64,000 bases of DNA from an uncultured Alteromonadaceae bacterium (GTDB lineage: Bacteria; Pseudomonadota; Gammaproteobacteria; Enterobacterales; Alteromonadaceae): assembly GCA_947494925.1 (NCBI GenBank), contig CANLWS010000002.1:310001-374000 (forward strand), read 5' to 3'. A model generated the notes under the pieces. That model had not been told where the DNA came from, ran no database searches, and saw only the letters and a program-made list of their open reading frames with translations. Every line of letters starts with the position of its first letter. Position 1 is the stretch's first letter. Below, piece by piece: positions 9,132-16,898 of the stretch. The position numbers were made by a program, and so were the translations under genes.

Positions 9132-10034
9132 TCACAGTTGCATATCGAACATTTCACCTTCAATCAGTGTCTTCCTTGCAAATACCTTTTCGGTGATAAA
9201 TCGAACAAAAGTTTGTATTTTGGCGTTTTTTCGCAGGTCCGGGTGACTTAATATCCACATATCAAATTTGTGCTCTGTGGTATATGGCGGGATCCGAACA
9301 AGTTCGGGGTCAATATCGCCCATGAAACAAGGTAAAACCGAAATCCCCATCCCGTCACGGCAAGCCTGTGCCTGTAACACCGCGCTGACGATGCTGTGTT
9401 TAGATTCGAATTTAGGGTAATCCTGGGCGATTTTTCCAATTGGACGACGCATTTTATCTGACCAACCTATCCAGTTTTGCTTCGACAGCCAATCCTGATC
9501 ATCTAATTTATCCGCCAGTTCTTTACTGATGTAACAAGCACGATGGACATCAGCCAATTTTCGTCCAACCAAATGTTCGGGAGGTTTATTGCATATCCTT
9601 ATTGCAACATCAGCTTCACGATTTATTAAATTGAAGCTTCTGGCGGAATCAATTACTTCAATATTTATCTCAGGGTACATTTGGCTAAATGCAGCAAATT
9701 CTTCCATTAACAAGCATTGAGCGATGACATCGGCCAGGGTTACTCTGATTTCTCCCTTTAATGTCTTGTCTTTCGCGGCAACTTTCCGTTCAACACTATT
9801 CAGCCTCTCTTCCAGATGCGAAGCTTCAAGAAAGATTTCCTCGGCGGCTTTAGTTCTTACATAACCCGTAGGTGTGCGTTCAAACAATCGCTGGTTCAGT
9901 GCGCTTTCGAAGCTATTTACCCGCCTTGAGACAGTGGCATGATTCACATCTAAATCTTTGGCCGCTGCGCGAATTGATCCCGCTCTGCATACGGCAAGAA
10001 AATATTTCAGGTCATCCCAATTCATCGAGTTCAT
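9132..10034 (-). CDS. LysR-family transcriptional regulator
   Basis: This is a 300-aa LTTR. The N-terminal winged helix-turn-helix (about residues 5-65) contains LKYFLAVCRAGSIRAAAKDL and VNHATVSRRVNSFESALNQR. A two-lobed periplasmic-binding-like effector domain follows. I start it at ATG 10034 (MNSMNWDDLKYF). The GGAGG upstream is rather far away, and starts at 10058 or 10025 are also possible. It is divergent from the SRPBCC protein gene at 10190, the usual arrangement for an LTTR and its target, so control of that gene is likely but unproven. Confidence 0.93.
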   Translation of the reverse strand: MNSMNWDDLKYFLAVCRAGSIRAAAKDLDVNHATVSRRVNSFESALNQRLFERTPTGYVRTKAAEEIFLEASHLEERLNSVERKVAAKDKTLKGEIRVTLADVIAQCLLMEEFAAFSQMYPEINIEVIDSARSFNLINREADVAIRICNKPPEHLVGRKLADVHRACYISKELADKLDDQDWLSKQNWIGWSDKMRRPIGKIAQDYPKFESKHSIVSAVLQAQACRDGMGISVLPCFMGDIDPELVRIPPYTTEHKFDMWILSHPDLRKNAKIQTFVRFITEKVFARKTLIEGEMFDMQL

Positions 10035-10189
10035 CGTTTTATACAACCTCCATTTCATCCTAGCTTACCCGGCTAACCAAGAAACCGGGTGGATAATTTA
10101 TGCACCACAAAGTCGCATAAATTGCACATTACTGAAAGTAAAAAGCGCGCCTAGACTGAGGATGAATAGTCTTTCATTTAGGAAAACAT

Positions 10190-10696
10190 ATGCAAGCCCC
10201 AGTACTAAAAGGCACACACAAGGTATCAAGCCACATTTTGGTTAACGCCCCTCAACAGAAAGTTTGGGAAGTAATAAGTGATTTTGCTAACGTTTATACA
10301 TGGGCACCTTCTGTGCAACAGTCTCATGCCCTGACCACATCCGAAACAGGCCCTGGTACAGGGCGATATTGCAAACTTGATGGATTTGGTGAGATAGAGG
10401 AGTATGTCACTGTCTGGCAGGAGGGTGAGGGTTTTGTCTATGATGTAACACCGCTGGGACCCCTTACTAACGCATTCAGCAGTTGGTGGCTGCATAAAAT
10501 AAACGACCAAACTACACGCCTTTCGGTAGTTTTTAGCTACGAAATTCGATTTGGCTTGTTTGGCAGTATTATGCATAGTTTGGTGATGCGCAAAAAACTC
10601 CAAGAATCCCTACCCGGTTCTCTAGAGGCTCTAAAACAAAGAGTGGAAACAGGGAAGTTGGTCAGGCCAATTACTTCCAATACCGCCACAGCATAA
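10190..10696 (+). CDS. SRPBCC (START/polyketide cyclase-like) family protein
   Basis: This 168-aa protein has the pattern of the Bet v1-like SRPBCC fold. It starts with a beta strand (VSSHILVNAPQQKVWEVISD), followed by FANVYTWAPSVQQSHAL and GPGTGRYCKLDGFGEIEEYV, and a long C-terminal helix (about residues 120-150). These proteins bind hydrophobic ligands in a central cavity, and some are hydrolases or cyclases. The ligand here cannot be predicted. Divergent orientation to the LysR gene suggests regulation by it. A TTTAGGAAA ribosome binding site precedes the ATG. Confidence 0.82.
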   Translation: MQAPVLKGTHKVSSHILVNAPQQKVWEVISDFANVYTWAPSVQQSHALTTSETGPGTGRYCKLDGFGEIEEYVTVWQEGEGFVYDVTPLGPLTNAFSSWWLHKINDQTTRLSVVFSYEIRFGLFGSIMHSLVMRKKLQESLPGSLEALKQRVETGKLVRPITSNTATA

Positions 10697-10856
10697 AAAT
10701 TACTTCGAATTACCAGGAGTGATTCTACTTTCACAGGAATGCTCCAGTTTTCGCAGAAATCGGCTGATTTTATCGGTCATTATCTCTATTCGAGGCGAAT
10801 GTTGTTTAGTATCTAATCAAACAAGCAATTCTCATTAAAAAAAGCCCAAAAAACGG

Positions 10857-10885
10857 TTGACGTCATATGGGCAGATCAGCATAAT
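10857..10885 (+). promoter_or_regulatory. Promoter of the tRNA operon
   Basis: TTGACG (10857-10862), a 17-bp spacer and CATAAT (10880-10885) sit about 33 bp before the first tRNA. The GC-rich stretch just after the -10 box (GCGCC) is typical of stable-RNA promoters under stringent control. Confidence 0.8.
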
Positions 10886-10917
10886 ACGCGCCACTCCAAA
10901 GCGGAGTGCCCAAAGAT

Positions 10918-10994
10918 GGCTACGTAGCTCAGCTGGTTAGAGCACATCACTCATAATGATGGGGTCGCAGGTTCGAGTCCCGCCGTAGCCACCA
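10918..10994 (+). tRNA. tRNA-Met (CAT), elongator type
   Basis: This is a 77-nt cloverleaf with acceptor arms GGCTACG/CGTAGCC, D-loop AGCTGGTTAGA, anticodon loop CTCATAA, T-arm GGTTCGAGTCC and encoded CCA. It closely matches E. coli metT/metU elongator tRNA rather than the initiator. It is first in a four-tRNA operon. Confidence 0.98.
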
Positions 10995-11029
10995 ATACTT
11001 TTCAGAGTTATCTGTTAAGTATGATTGAT

Positions 11030-11114
11030 GCGGAAGTGGTGGAATTGGTAGACACGCTGGATTTAGGTTCCAGTGCTTCACGGCGTGAGAGTTCAAGTCT
11101 CTCCTTCCGCACCA
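11030..11114 (+). tRNA. tRNA-Leu (TAG)
   Basis: This 85-nt class II tRNA has acceptor arms GCGGAAG/CTTCCGC and an anticodon arm CTGGATTTAGGTTCCAG with anticodon TAG. It has a long variable arm (TGCTTCACGGCGT) and encoded CCA. It corresponds to E. coli leuW, and the order Met-Leu-Gln-Gln matches the E. coli metT operon. Confidence 0.97.
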
Positions 11115-11121
11115 TCTTTGT

Positions 11122-11196
11122 TGGGGTATAGCCAAGCGGTAAGGCAGCGGGTTTTGATCCCGCCATTCGTTGGTTCAAATCCAGCTACCCCAGCCA
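11122..11196 (+). tRNA. tRNA-Gln (TTG), first copy
   Basis: This 75-nt tRNA has acceptor arms TGGGGTA/TACCCCA, anticodon arm CGGGTTTTGATCCCG (anticodon TTG) and encoded CCA. It lies 7 nt after tRNA-Leu and is identical to the copy at 11241. Confidence 0.98.
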
Positions 11197-11207
11197 ACTT
11201 TCCCGAT

Positions 11208-11235
11208 AAAAAGATGAAGATTTCTTCATCTTTTT
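11208..11235 (+). repeat. Perfect 12-bp hairpin between the two tRNA-Gln genes
   Basis: AAAAAGATGAAG, loop ATTT, CTTCATCTTTTT. It looks like an intrinsic terminator but lies inside the tRNA operon, 12 nt after the first tRNA-Gln and 6 nt before the second. It could reduce transcription of the last gene or guide RNase processing. Confidence 0.75.
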
Positions 11236-11240
11236 ATTAT

Positions 11241-11315
11241 TGGGGTATAGCCAAGCGGTAAGGCAGCGGGTTTTGATCCCGCCATTCGTTGGTTCAAATC
11301 CAGCTACCCCAGCCA
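11241..11315 (+). tRNA. tRNA-Gln (TTG), second copy
   Basis: This is a second tRNA-Gln(TTG), identical over 75 nt to the gene at 11122-11196, so a tandem duplication or gene conversion keeps them the same. It is the last gene of the operon. Confidence 0.98.
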
Positions 11316-11318
11316 ATT

Positions 11319-11346
11319 AAAATGCCAGTCTTTTGACTGGCATTTT
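11319..11346 (+). terminator. Terminator of the tRNA operon
   Basis: AATGCCAGTC, loop TTTT, GACTGGCATT followed by TTTGCTTTT. It lies 5 nt after the last tRNA and is a strong intrinsic terminator. Confidence 0.93.
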
Positions 11347-11449
11347 TGCTTTTCCACCTACCAAATTTATATTTTCTCTGCAACGGCCTAGACAGGCTCA
11401 GAATTAATCGGCAGACTCCATTTAAATTCAAATACTTGCGGTACTGACT

Positions 11450-12877
11450 TTGATCCATGAAATAGTCGCCTTTATCAATAACATCCTCTGGGGCAATGGC
11501 CAGATACTTATCTACATGCTGCTTTTCGCGGGATTCTGGTTTTCATATAAGCTCGGTTTTATCCAAATTCGTCATTTTAAACATATGTTCAGTGTGATGA
11601 AGGGCAGTACTAAAAGTGACAAATCAGGGATTAGTTCCTTTCAGGCACTTTGCACAAGTTTGTCTGCGCGAGTCGGTACCGGAAATCTAGCAGGGGTGGC
11701 GGTCGCTATTTCTCTTGGTGGCTCGGGTGCTATTTTCTGGATGTGGGTCATTGCTATTCTGGGCATGGCGACCGGTTTTGCAGAAAGTGTGCTGGGTCAA
11801 CTATATAAAGTCAGAGACGACAAAGGTGAGTTTCGAGGCGGGCCCGCTTATTACATTCAGCAGGGCCTGAATAAACGTTGGTTGGCGGTTGCCTTTTCCC
11901 TTTGTTTGTTTCTTGGATATGGCTTTATATTCAGTGCGGTTCAAGCCAATACGATAACCGACGCGTTGAATCATGCTTACGATATACCCACCTTGTATTC
12001 TGGATTGGTTATTATCGTTCTGGCAGCACTGATTGTTGTTGGCGGCTTGCGTGCCATTGCACGGTTCGCCGAGTGGATTGTCCCTTTTATGGGGATCAGC
12101 TATGTATTGGTTGCGCTGGTTATCGCCGCGCTAAATATTGATGCCGTGCCAGCTATGCTCTATGACATTATTACCTCGGCTTTTGGATTACAGGAAGCGG
12201 GAGCAGGCGCATTGGGCGCTGCGATTAAGAACGGTATTCAGCGGGGGCTGTATTCAAACGAAGCGGGTTCGGGCAGTGTTCCTCATGCAGCAGCAGGAGC
12301 ATCTCCCAATCCCAATCACCCGGTTTCTCAGGGTTACGTGCAGATGCTCGGTGTTTTCCTCGATACCATGGTGTTGTGTACTTGCACGGCACTCATAATT
12401 CTTCTTGCCGGCGGCGAAAGTAGTGGGCAGATGGAAGGGATCCGAATGACGCAAACAGCCATGAGTTTCCATCTCGGTTCCGGTGGCAACGACTTCGTGG
12501 CGGCTGCAATCAGCTTGTTTGCCTTTACTTCAGTGGTAGCTAATTATGCTTACGGTGAAAGTAACCTGCATATGTTTAAACTGGACAACAAGATTGGACG
12601 GACAATCTACACAGCCGGATATCTGGCTATGATTCTGTGGGGTTCAATGGCCGCCCTCCCCCAGATTTGGGCAATGGCAGACATGGCACTAGGAATGATG
12701 ACTGTGATTAACATCACAGCCATAGTCTGGATGACTCCCACTATCGTGTCCATCAGTCGTGACTATTTTGCAAAAAAGGATGCCAATCAGGAGATAACTT
12801 ATCAGTCCGGCGATTGTGAAATTCAAGGCAGTACCGAAAAAGGTATTTGGGATCTGGAGCCAGATAAACGCCACTAG
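11450..12877 (+). CDS. AGCS-family sodium:amino acid (alanine/glycine) symporter
   Basis: This 475-aa inner-membrane transporter has about 11 hydrophobic helices. Family hallmarks are FQALCTSLSARVGTGNLAGV (about residues 65-85), FRGGPAYYIQQGL, and NGIQRGLYSNEAGSGSVPHA near residue 265. Members import D/L-alanine or glycine with Na+. The start is TTG at 11450, and the following IHEIVAFINNILWG aligns with the usual N-terminus of YaaJ-like proteins. No strong ribosome binding site is seen. A TonB-dependent receptor follows downstream, but a terminator separates them, so a shared uptake route is only a suggestion. Confidence 0.93.
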   Translation: MIHEIVAFINNILWGNGQILIYMLLFAGFWFSYKLGFIQIRHFKHMFSVMKGSTKSDKSGISSFQALCTSLSARVGTGNLAGVAVAISLGGSGAIFWMWVIAILGMATGFAESVLGQLYKVRDDKGEFRGGPAYYIQQGLNKRWLAVAFSLCLFLGYGFIFSAVQANTITDALNHAYDIPTLYSGLVIIVLAALIVVGGLRAIARFAEWIVPFMGISYVLVALVIAALNIDAVPAMLYDIITSAFGLQEAGAGALGAAIKNGIQRGLYSNEAGSGSVPHAAAGASPNPNHPVSQGYVQMLGVFLDTMVLCTCTALIILLAGGESSGQMEGIRMTQTAMSFHLGSGGNDFVAAAISLFAFTSVVANYAYGESNLHMFKLDNKIGRTIYTAGYLAMILWGSMAALPQIWAMADMALGMMTVINITAIVWMTPTIVSISRDYFAKKDANQEITYQSGDCEIQGSTEKGIWDLEPDKRH

Positions 12878-12930
12878 TTTGTAACGCTTTCCACCGATGA
12901 AATTTATTTAAAATTAGAGATATACCTTTC

Positions 12931-12954
12931 AAAAGGGCCGCAAGGTCCTTTTTT
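12931..12954 (+). terminator. Terminator after the AGCS gene
   Basis: AAAGGGCC, loop GCAA, GGTCCTTT (one G-T pair) followed by a T-run. It is 54 bp after the transporter stop and separates it from the TonB receptor gene. Confidence 0.88.
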
Positions 12955-13055
12955 GTTTGCGGCTAAAAATTTTTCCAGTTTTTGCCCAACTTCTGGGTTT
13001 TGGACTATTGTCTAATACACAGAACATTATTAATAACAATAAAGAAAGGACACAG

Positions 13056-15440
13056 ATGAAGAACAATAAGCTACATACCTGTATAAAAATTGCGCTTGCT
13101 GTCAGCTTGGGTAGCGCTTCTTCGATGTTATCCCAGATGGCAATTGCACAAGAAGCTGCTGAAGAAGAAGTAGAAAAGATTGCAATTTTGGGGACACGTG
13201 GAGCACCAAGGACAGTTACGGATTCACCGGTTGCCGTTGATGTTTTTTCAGGCAAAGAATTCACCAGCTTAGGCAACGCTGCCGATATTACCGACAATCT
13301 GAAAGCACTGGTCCCCTCTTATACTGCAACACCTGCAACAGGCGATGGTAGTGCCTTTATCAGGCCCACATCCCTGCGCGGCATGTCGCCTGACCAAACC
13401 CTGGTGCTAGTGAACGGAAAACGTCGACACAGATCGTCATTGGTGCAGTTTTTTGCGCCAGCGGCGGGCAACGGTTCCCACGGCGTGGACGTAGGGATGA
13501 TCCCCAGTATTGCTTTAAAAAATGTTGAAGTGCTGCGCGACGGTGCAGCGGCACAATATGGTTCAGATGCCATTGCCGGCGTAATGAACTTTCAGTTAAA
13601 GGATGCTGACGAAGGCGGCAGCGTCATGGCTCAATATGGTGAGTTTTTTGAGGGTGAAACCAGCTGGGTGGTTGGAGCGAACGTGGGACTTGCGCTCGGA
13701 ACAGATGGATTTTTAAATCTCAGCATAGAAACCAATGACAATGAAGCTCTGTCTCGCGGTATTCAAAGACCCGATGCACAAGCACTTATTGATGCGGGTG
13801 TACAAGGTGTCGGTTCTGACTCCCCTTTTGGCGATGAACCTTTAGTTCAAAGCTGGGGACGTCCTGAAACTGAAGGAACCCGTTTTGCGTTAAACTCTGG
13901 GTACGACCTGGGTGATGCGGGTCAGTTGTACTTTCATGCCGGATACGCCGATACCGATGGGCGTTATCGGTTTTTCTATCGCAACCCTGATCACTCGACG
14001 CTGGTAGATGTCACCAGCTTGCCTGCGGGCTACACACCGTATCTTGATGGATATCAAAAAGATTACAGTATGGTTGGTGGGCTTAAAGGTGAGACAGCCA
14101 GCGATTTGAGATACGACCTCAGCGTCGGATTTGGTAAAAACGAATTGGAGTATTTCCTCTGGAATACGGTTAATTCAGGTTTAGTTGATGCTGTGGCAGG
14201 AACGCCCGGTCAGCGTGACTTTGACATGGGCGGTTATGAGCAAGATGAGCTAAATTTCAATGCCGACTTTTCCATGCCGTTGACAGAAGATATCTATCTC
14301 GGATTCGGCGCAGAATGGCGCGAAGAAACCTTTACGACTGTTGCCGGAGAGTTTAACGCCTATGGTGTCAGTCCTGGTCCAAGCGGAATGACCAGTGTCA
14401 CACCTGCAGATGCCGGTGAGTTCAGTCGGGATAACTACGCAGTTTACGCCGATCTTGAGCACAATGTATCCGATGATCTGTTACTTCAATATGCCCTGCG
14501 TTATGAAGACTTTTCAGATTTTGGTGGTACCACAAACGGTAAAATAGCCGCCCGATACAATGTTAACGATGACCTTGTCATCCGTGGCGCAGTCTCAACC
14601 GGTTTCCACGCCCCTACTCCCGGTCAAGCAAATGTCAGCACCATAATCACTACCTTTGATGGTTCTACTGGGCTGCAGGTAGAAGAAGGATTGGTTCCAC
14701 CAGATAACCCACAGGCAATTGCCGCTGGCGGAGCACCACTAAAAGAAGAAGAGTCAGTCAATTACAGCTTTGGGTTCACCAGTGATGCATTTGAAAATAC
14801 TAATATTGCAGTGGATTTCTACAAGATAGAAGTAGACGATCGAATCTACAGAAGCGGAGACATTCAAACAGCGGAAGGCAATACAATTTCTTTCTATAAC
14901 AACGCTATGGATATAGAACATCAGGGTATTGACGTGGTGGTAACCAGCTCCGCAGAATGGAATTCAGATACGGAAACCAAGTTTACTTTTGCCTATAGCC
15001 ACAATGAAATTGACGTTGTCGGACGTCGTTTGATTGATGGGAACCCAATAGTGAGCGATGCCAACGCAGAAGATATCGAAAACAACTACCCGGAAAATCG
15101 CTTTGTTGCGACTGCAGTTACTTCATTTGATGGGCCTTATGAATTGATGGTCAGGGCCAACTTTTACGGTGAACATTTTGATGAACGTGGTCGTATCAAT
15201 GACCCGGATAGCCCTACCGCAGAAATCGACAGCATTATCTACCTTGATCTCGAGTTCAATTACTATGCGACTGATGACCTGACTCTAACCATTGGCGGCG
15301 CAAACGTGTTTGATGAATATATTGATGAAATTGGTGAAGGCAACGCAAACAGACTGAGTGTTGGCCTACCCTACCCACGTAGAACCCCGGCGAATTACGA
15401 AGGTGGTTCTTGGTATGTACGTGCAAATTACGTCTTTTAA
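13056..15440 (+). CDS. TonB-dependent outer-membrane receptor
   Basis: This protein is 794 aa from the ATG at 13056, which follows AGAAAGGA at ideal spacing; a longer TTG frame upstream lacks support. A signal peptide (about residues 1-31, ending SQMAIAQ) precedes the plug domain (about 45-165), which includes RGMSPDQTLVLVNGKRRHRS and VEVLRDGAAAQYGSDAIAG. A 22-strand-type barrel follows and ends with an aromatic residue (YVRANYVF). Such receptors import iron complexes, vitamins or carbohydrates with TonB energy. The substrate is not evident. A terminator follows. Confidence 0.93.
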   Translation: MKNNKLHTCIKIALAVSLGSASSMLSQMAIAQEAAEEEVEKIAILGTRGAPRTVTDSPVAVDVFSGKEFTSLGNAADITDNLKALVPSYTATPATGDGSAFIRPTSLRGMSPDQTLVLVNGKRRHRSSLVQFFAPAAGNGSHGVDVGMIPSIALKNVEVLRDGAAAQYGSDAIAGVMNFQLKDADEGGSVMAQYGEFFEGETSWVVGANVGLALGTDGFLNLSIETNDNEALSRGIQRPDAQALIDAGVQGVGSDSPFGDEPLVQSWGRPETEGTRFALNSGYDLGDAGQLYFHAGYADTDGRYRFFYRNPDHSTLVDVTSLPAGYTPYLDGYQKDYSMVGGLKGETASDLRYDLSVGFGKNELEYFLWNTVNSGLVDAVAGTPGQRDFDMGGYEQDELNFNADFSMPLTEDIYLGFGAEWREETFTTVAGEFNAYGVSPGPSGMTSVTPADAGEFSRDNYAVYADLEHNVSDDLLLQYALRYEDFSDFGGTTNGKIAARYNVNDDLVIRGAVSTGFHAPTPGQANVSTIITTFDGSTGLQVEEGLVPPDNPQAIAAGGAPLKEEESVNYSFGFTSDAFENTNIAVDFYKIEVDDRIYRSGDIQTAEGNTISFYNNAMDIEHQGIDVVVTSSAEWNSDTETKFTFAYSHNEIDVVGRRLIDGNPIVSDANAEDIENNYPENRFVATAVTSFDGPYELMVRANFYGEHFDERGRINDPDSPTAEIDSIIYLDLEFNYYATDDLTLTIGGANVFDEYIDEIGEGNANRLSVGLPYPRRTPANYEGGSWYVRANYVF

Positions 15441-15455
15441 AAGTCACTTATAGGA

Positions 15456-15485
15456 AAAAGGCTACCCTTAGGGTAGCCTTTTTTA
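15456..15485 (+). terminator. Bidirectional terminator between TonB receptor and CMD-like gene
   Basis: AAAAGGCTACCC, loop TTA, GGGTAGCCTTTTTT. A-runs and T-runs flank both sides, so it can stop the receptor transcript and the converging minus-strand gene that ends at 15492. Confidence 0.93.
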
Positions 15486-15491
15486 TGGGAT

Positions 15492-16043
15492 CTATACTGC
15501 TTCCCAATGAAAGGGCTGGAACGGAGCGTCAACGGGTGTATCAGCCAGATGATTTACATAATTGCTCATTACCTTTTGTGAAAGCACCAGAATGATTTCC
15601 AATAATTGCCGCTGCCCGTAACCAGCAGAATAGAAATTATCCAGAACGACACCTTCCACAACCCCACGCTCTCTTACGACCGCTAAAGTTGTATCACGCA
15701 AAACCTCCAATTTATCTGTAGGAAGTGTCGTTTGATTACGCAACGCGTCTGTCACCGCTTCGTCTACTTTCATCGAGTGGGCAATAGCTGTATGCGCAGG
15801 CACACAATAATGGCAAGCATGTTCAACATTAATGGTTTGCCATACTACAGTTAACTCTTCTTTAGAAAAGGACGTAGTTTGAGCCAAGGCGTGCAACTGT
15901 TGGTAACCATCGAGCAGCGCAGGTGCTTCAGCCATTACAGCGTGAAGATTCGGGATCATACCGAATCCATCTAACGATTTTTGCAACAAAGGTTTAGCTG
16001 CAGCATCAGCGCTGTCGATAGTGTGCAAGGTAAAATTAGTCAT
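15492..16043 (-). CDS. Carboxymuconolactone decarboxylase/AhpD-like family protein
   Basis: This 183-aa all-helical protein carries the CMD/AhpD redox motif HACHYCVPAHTAIAHS, a CxxC pair with the conserved downstream His. That motif indicates an alkylhydroperoxidase-type or thiol-dependent reductase core rather than a decarboxylase. The gene is divergent from a TetR regulator. Two perfect palindromes in the 110-bp gap lie just upstream of it, so it is very likely repressed by that TetR protein. The inducing compound and natural substrate are unknown; electrophile or peroxide stress is an informed guess. Confidence 0.85.
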   Translation of the reverse strand: MTNFTLHTIDSADAAAKPLLQKSLDGFGMIPNLHAVMAEAPALLDGYQQLHALAQTTSFSKEELTVVWQTINVEHACHYCVPAHTAIAHSMKVDEAVTDALRNQTTLPTDKLEVLRDTTLAVVRERGVVEGVVLDNFYSAGYGQRQLLEIILVLSQKVMSNYVNHLADTPVDAPFQPFHWEAV

Positions 16044-16087
16044 TATTTTTCACTGTCAGATACTAAGGAAGGTAAAAGATAGCTGGA

Positions 16088-16105
16088 CTTGAACACTTGT
16101 TCAAG
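16088..16105. promoter_or_regulatory. TetR-type operator 1 (18-bp perfect palindrome)
   Basis: CTTGAACA-CT-TGTTCAAG. It shares the TTGAACA half-site with operator 2; the centres are 23 bp apart. It lies between the divergent CMD-like gene and the TetR gene and so probably controls both. Confidence 0.75.
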
Positions 16106-16110
16106 ATAAA

Positions 16111-16128
16111 TTTGAACAGATGTTCAAA
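16111..16128. promoter_or_regulatory. TetR-type operator 2 (18-bp perfect palindrome)
   Basis: TTTGAACA-GA-TGTTCAAA. Both arms pair perfectly. It lies 25 bp before the TTG start of the TetR gene, where binding should block its own transcription. Confidence 0.75.
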
Positions 16129-16153
16129 ACAAATCAACCTAAGGTATTCCTAT

Positions 16154-16735
16154 TTGAAATACGATCGCGACAAAGCCATACAGCAAGCCACTGAATTATT
16201 CTGGGAACAGGGTTATCAGGCAACCAAGATGCGTGATTTACAGCAACATCTGGATATGCGTCCTGGCAGTATTTATGCTGGTTTTGGTAACAAAGAAAAC
16301 TTGTTTAAAGAAGTCCTTGCCTATTATGTTGCAGGCTGTCTGGAAAAAATGGGAGCTTGTCTGGAGAAGAACCCAGATGCTTTGACTGGGTTGAGACAGT
16401 TTTTTGAAAGCGAGCTATTGGCAACTGACGCAAAGGCTAAGTCAAAGCTTTGTTTATTGGTGAAAACCCTGTCCGAACTTGATGGAGTTTCAGAAGAACT
16501 TGCTGTACAAGCAAAACAAGGTATGACAACAATCGAGACAAAATTTGCAGAGATTCTGAATTTAGCTAAACAACAAGATGCCATCGATCCACAAGCTGAT
16601 TGCTCGCAATTTGCAAAATGGCTGCAAATGCAAATGATTGGACTACGGGTATTCGCAAAGAGTCATGAACAGGTTGAAGTGCAAAAAATGCTGGATCAGA
16701 TATTTGCCCATTTAACGCAGGTTAAAAAACATTAA
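16154..16735 (+). CDS. TetR/AcrR-family transcriptional repressor
   Basis: This 193-aa protein has an N-terminal TetR helix-turn-helix: AIQQATELFWEQGYQATKMR followed by QQHLDMRPGSIYAGFGNKEN. The helical ligand domain is about 130 residues. I start it at TTG 16154 (LKYDRDKAIQQA), which follows CTAAGGTATTCC. A longer frame from 16097 would begin inside an operator. Its final 14 bp overlap, on the other strand, the end of the small gene at 16722-16895. It is divergent from the AhpD-like gene, which is its probable target along with itself. Confidence 0.92.
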   Translation: MKYDRDKAIQQATELFWEQGYQATKMRDLQQHLDMRPGSIYAGFGNKENLFKEVLAYYVAGCLEKMGACLEKNPDALTGLRQFFESELLATDAKAKSKLCLLVKTLSELDGVSEELAVQAKQGMTTIETKFAEILNLAKQQDAIDPQADCSQFAKWLQMQMIGLRVFAKSHEQVEVQKMLDQIFAHLTQVKKH

Positions 16736-16895
16736 CGAATAGCTGGGCCAACACTAAAATCACCAGCAACGGCAGCACCCAACGACTTAGTTTGGCTATA
16801 TCTTCCTGACTAAAGCGTGTTTTGGACCGCTCAATAAGTGGAACGATCACTAAAAGTGCGATCAGTAGTACCGCCAAAATAATGAGTACAGTCAC
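16722..16895 (-). CDS. Small two-helix membrane protein (57 aa), downstream of ubiF
   Basis: A GTG at 16895, only 3 bp after the ubiF stop, opens a 57-residue frame. It reads as a hydrophobic helix (VLIILAVLLIALLVIVPLI, about residues 3-21), a charged loop (ERSKTRFSQEDIAKLSR, 22-38) and a second helix (WVLPLLVILVLAQLFVNVF, 39-57). The design is a helical hairpin with a polar loop on one side of the membrane. Spacing suggests translational coupling to ubiF. It is too short for most gene finders. Its 3' end overlaps the TetR gene by 14 bp. I do not recognise a family; it could be a small partner of a membrane complex. Confidence 0.65.
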   Translation of the reverse strand: MTVLIILAVLLIALLVIVPLIERSKTRFSQEDIAKLSRWVLPLLVILVLAQLFVNVF

Positions 16896-16898
16896 AAT

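Noticed and set aside
10918-11315. tRNA cluster as an attachment site of an integrated element
   Set aside because: No integrase lies nearby, and the duplicated tRNA-Gln is complete and part of an operon, matching the conserved E. coli-like order.
12957-13055. N-terminal extension of the TonB receptor from TTG 12957
   Set aside because: ATG 13056 has an ideal ribosome binding site and starts the signal peptide; the extension lies directly after a terminator.
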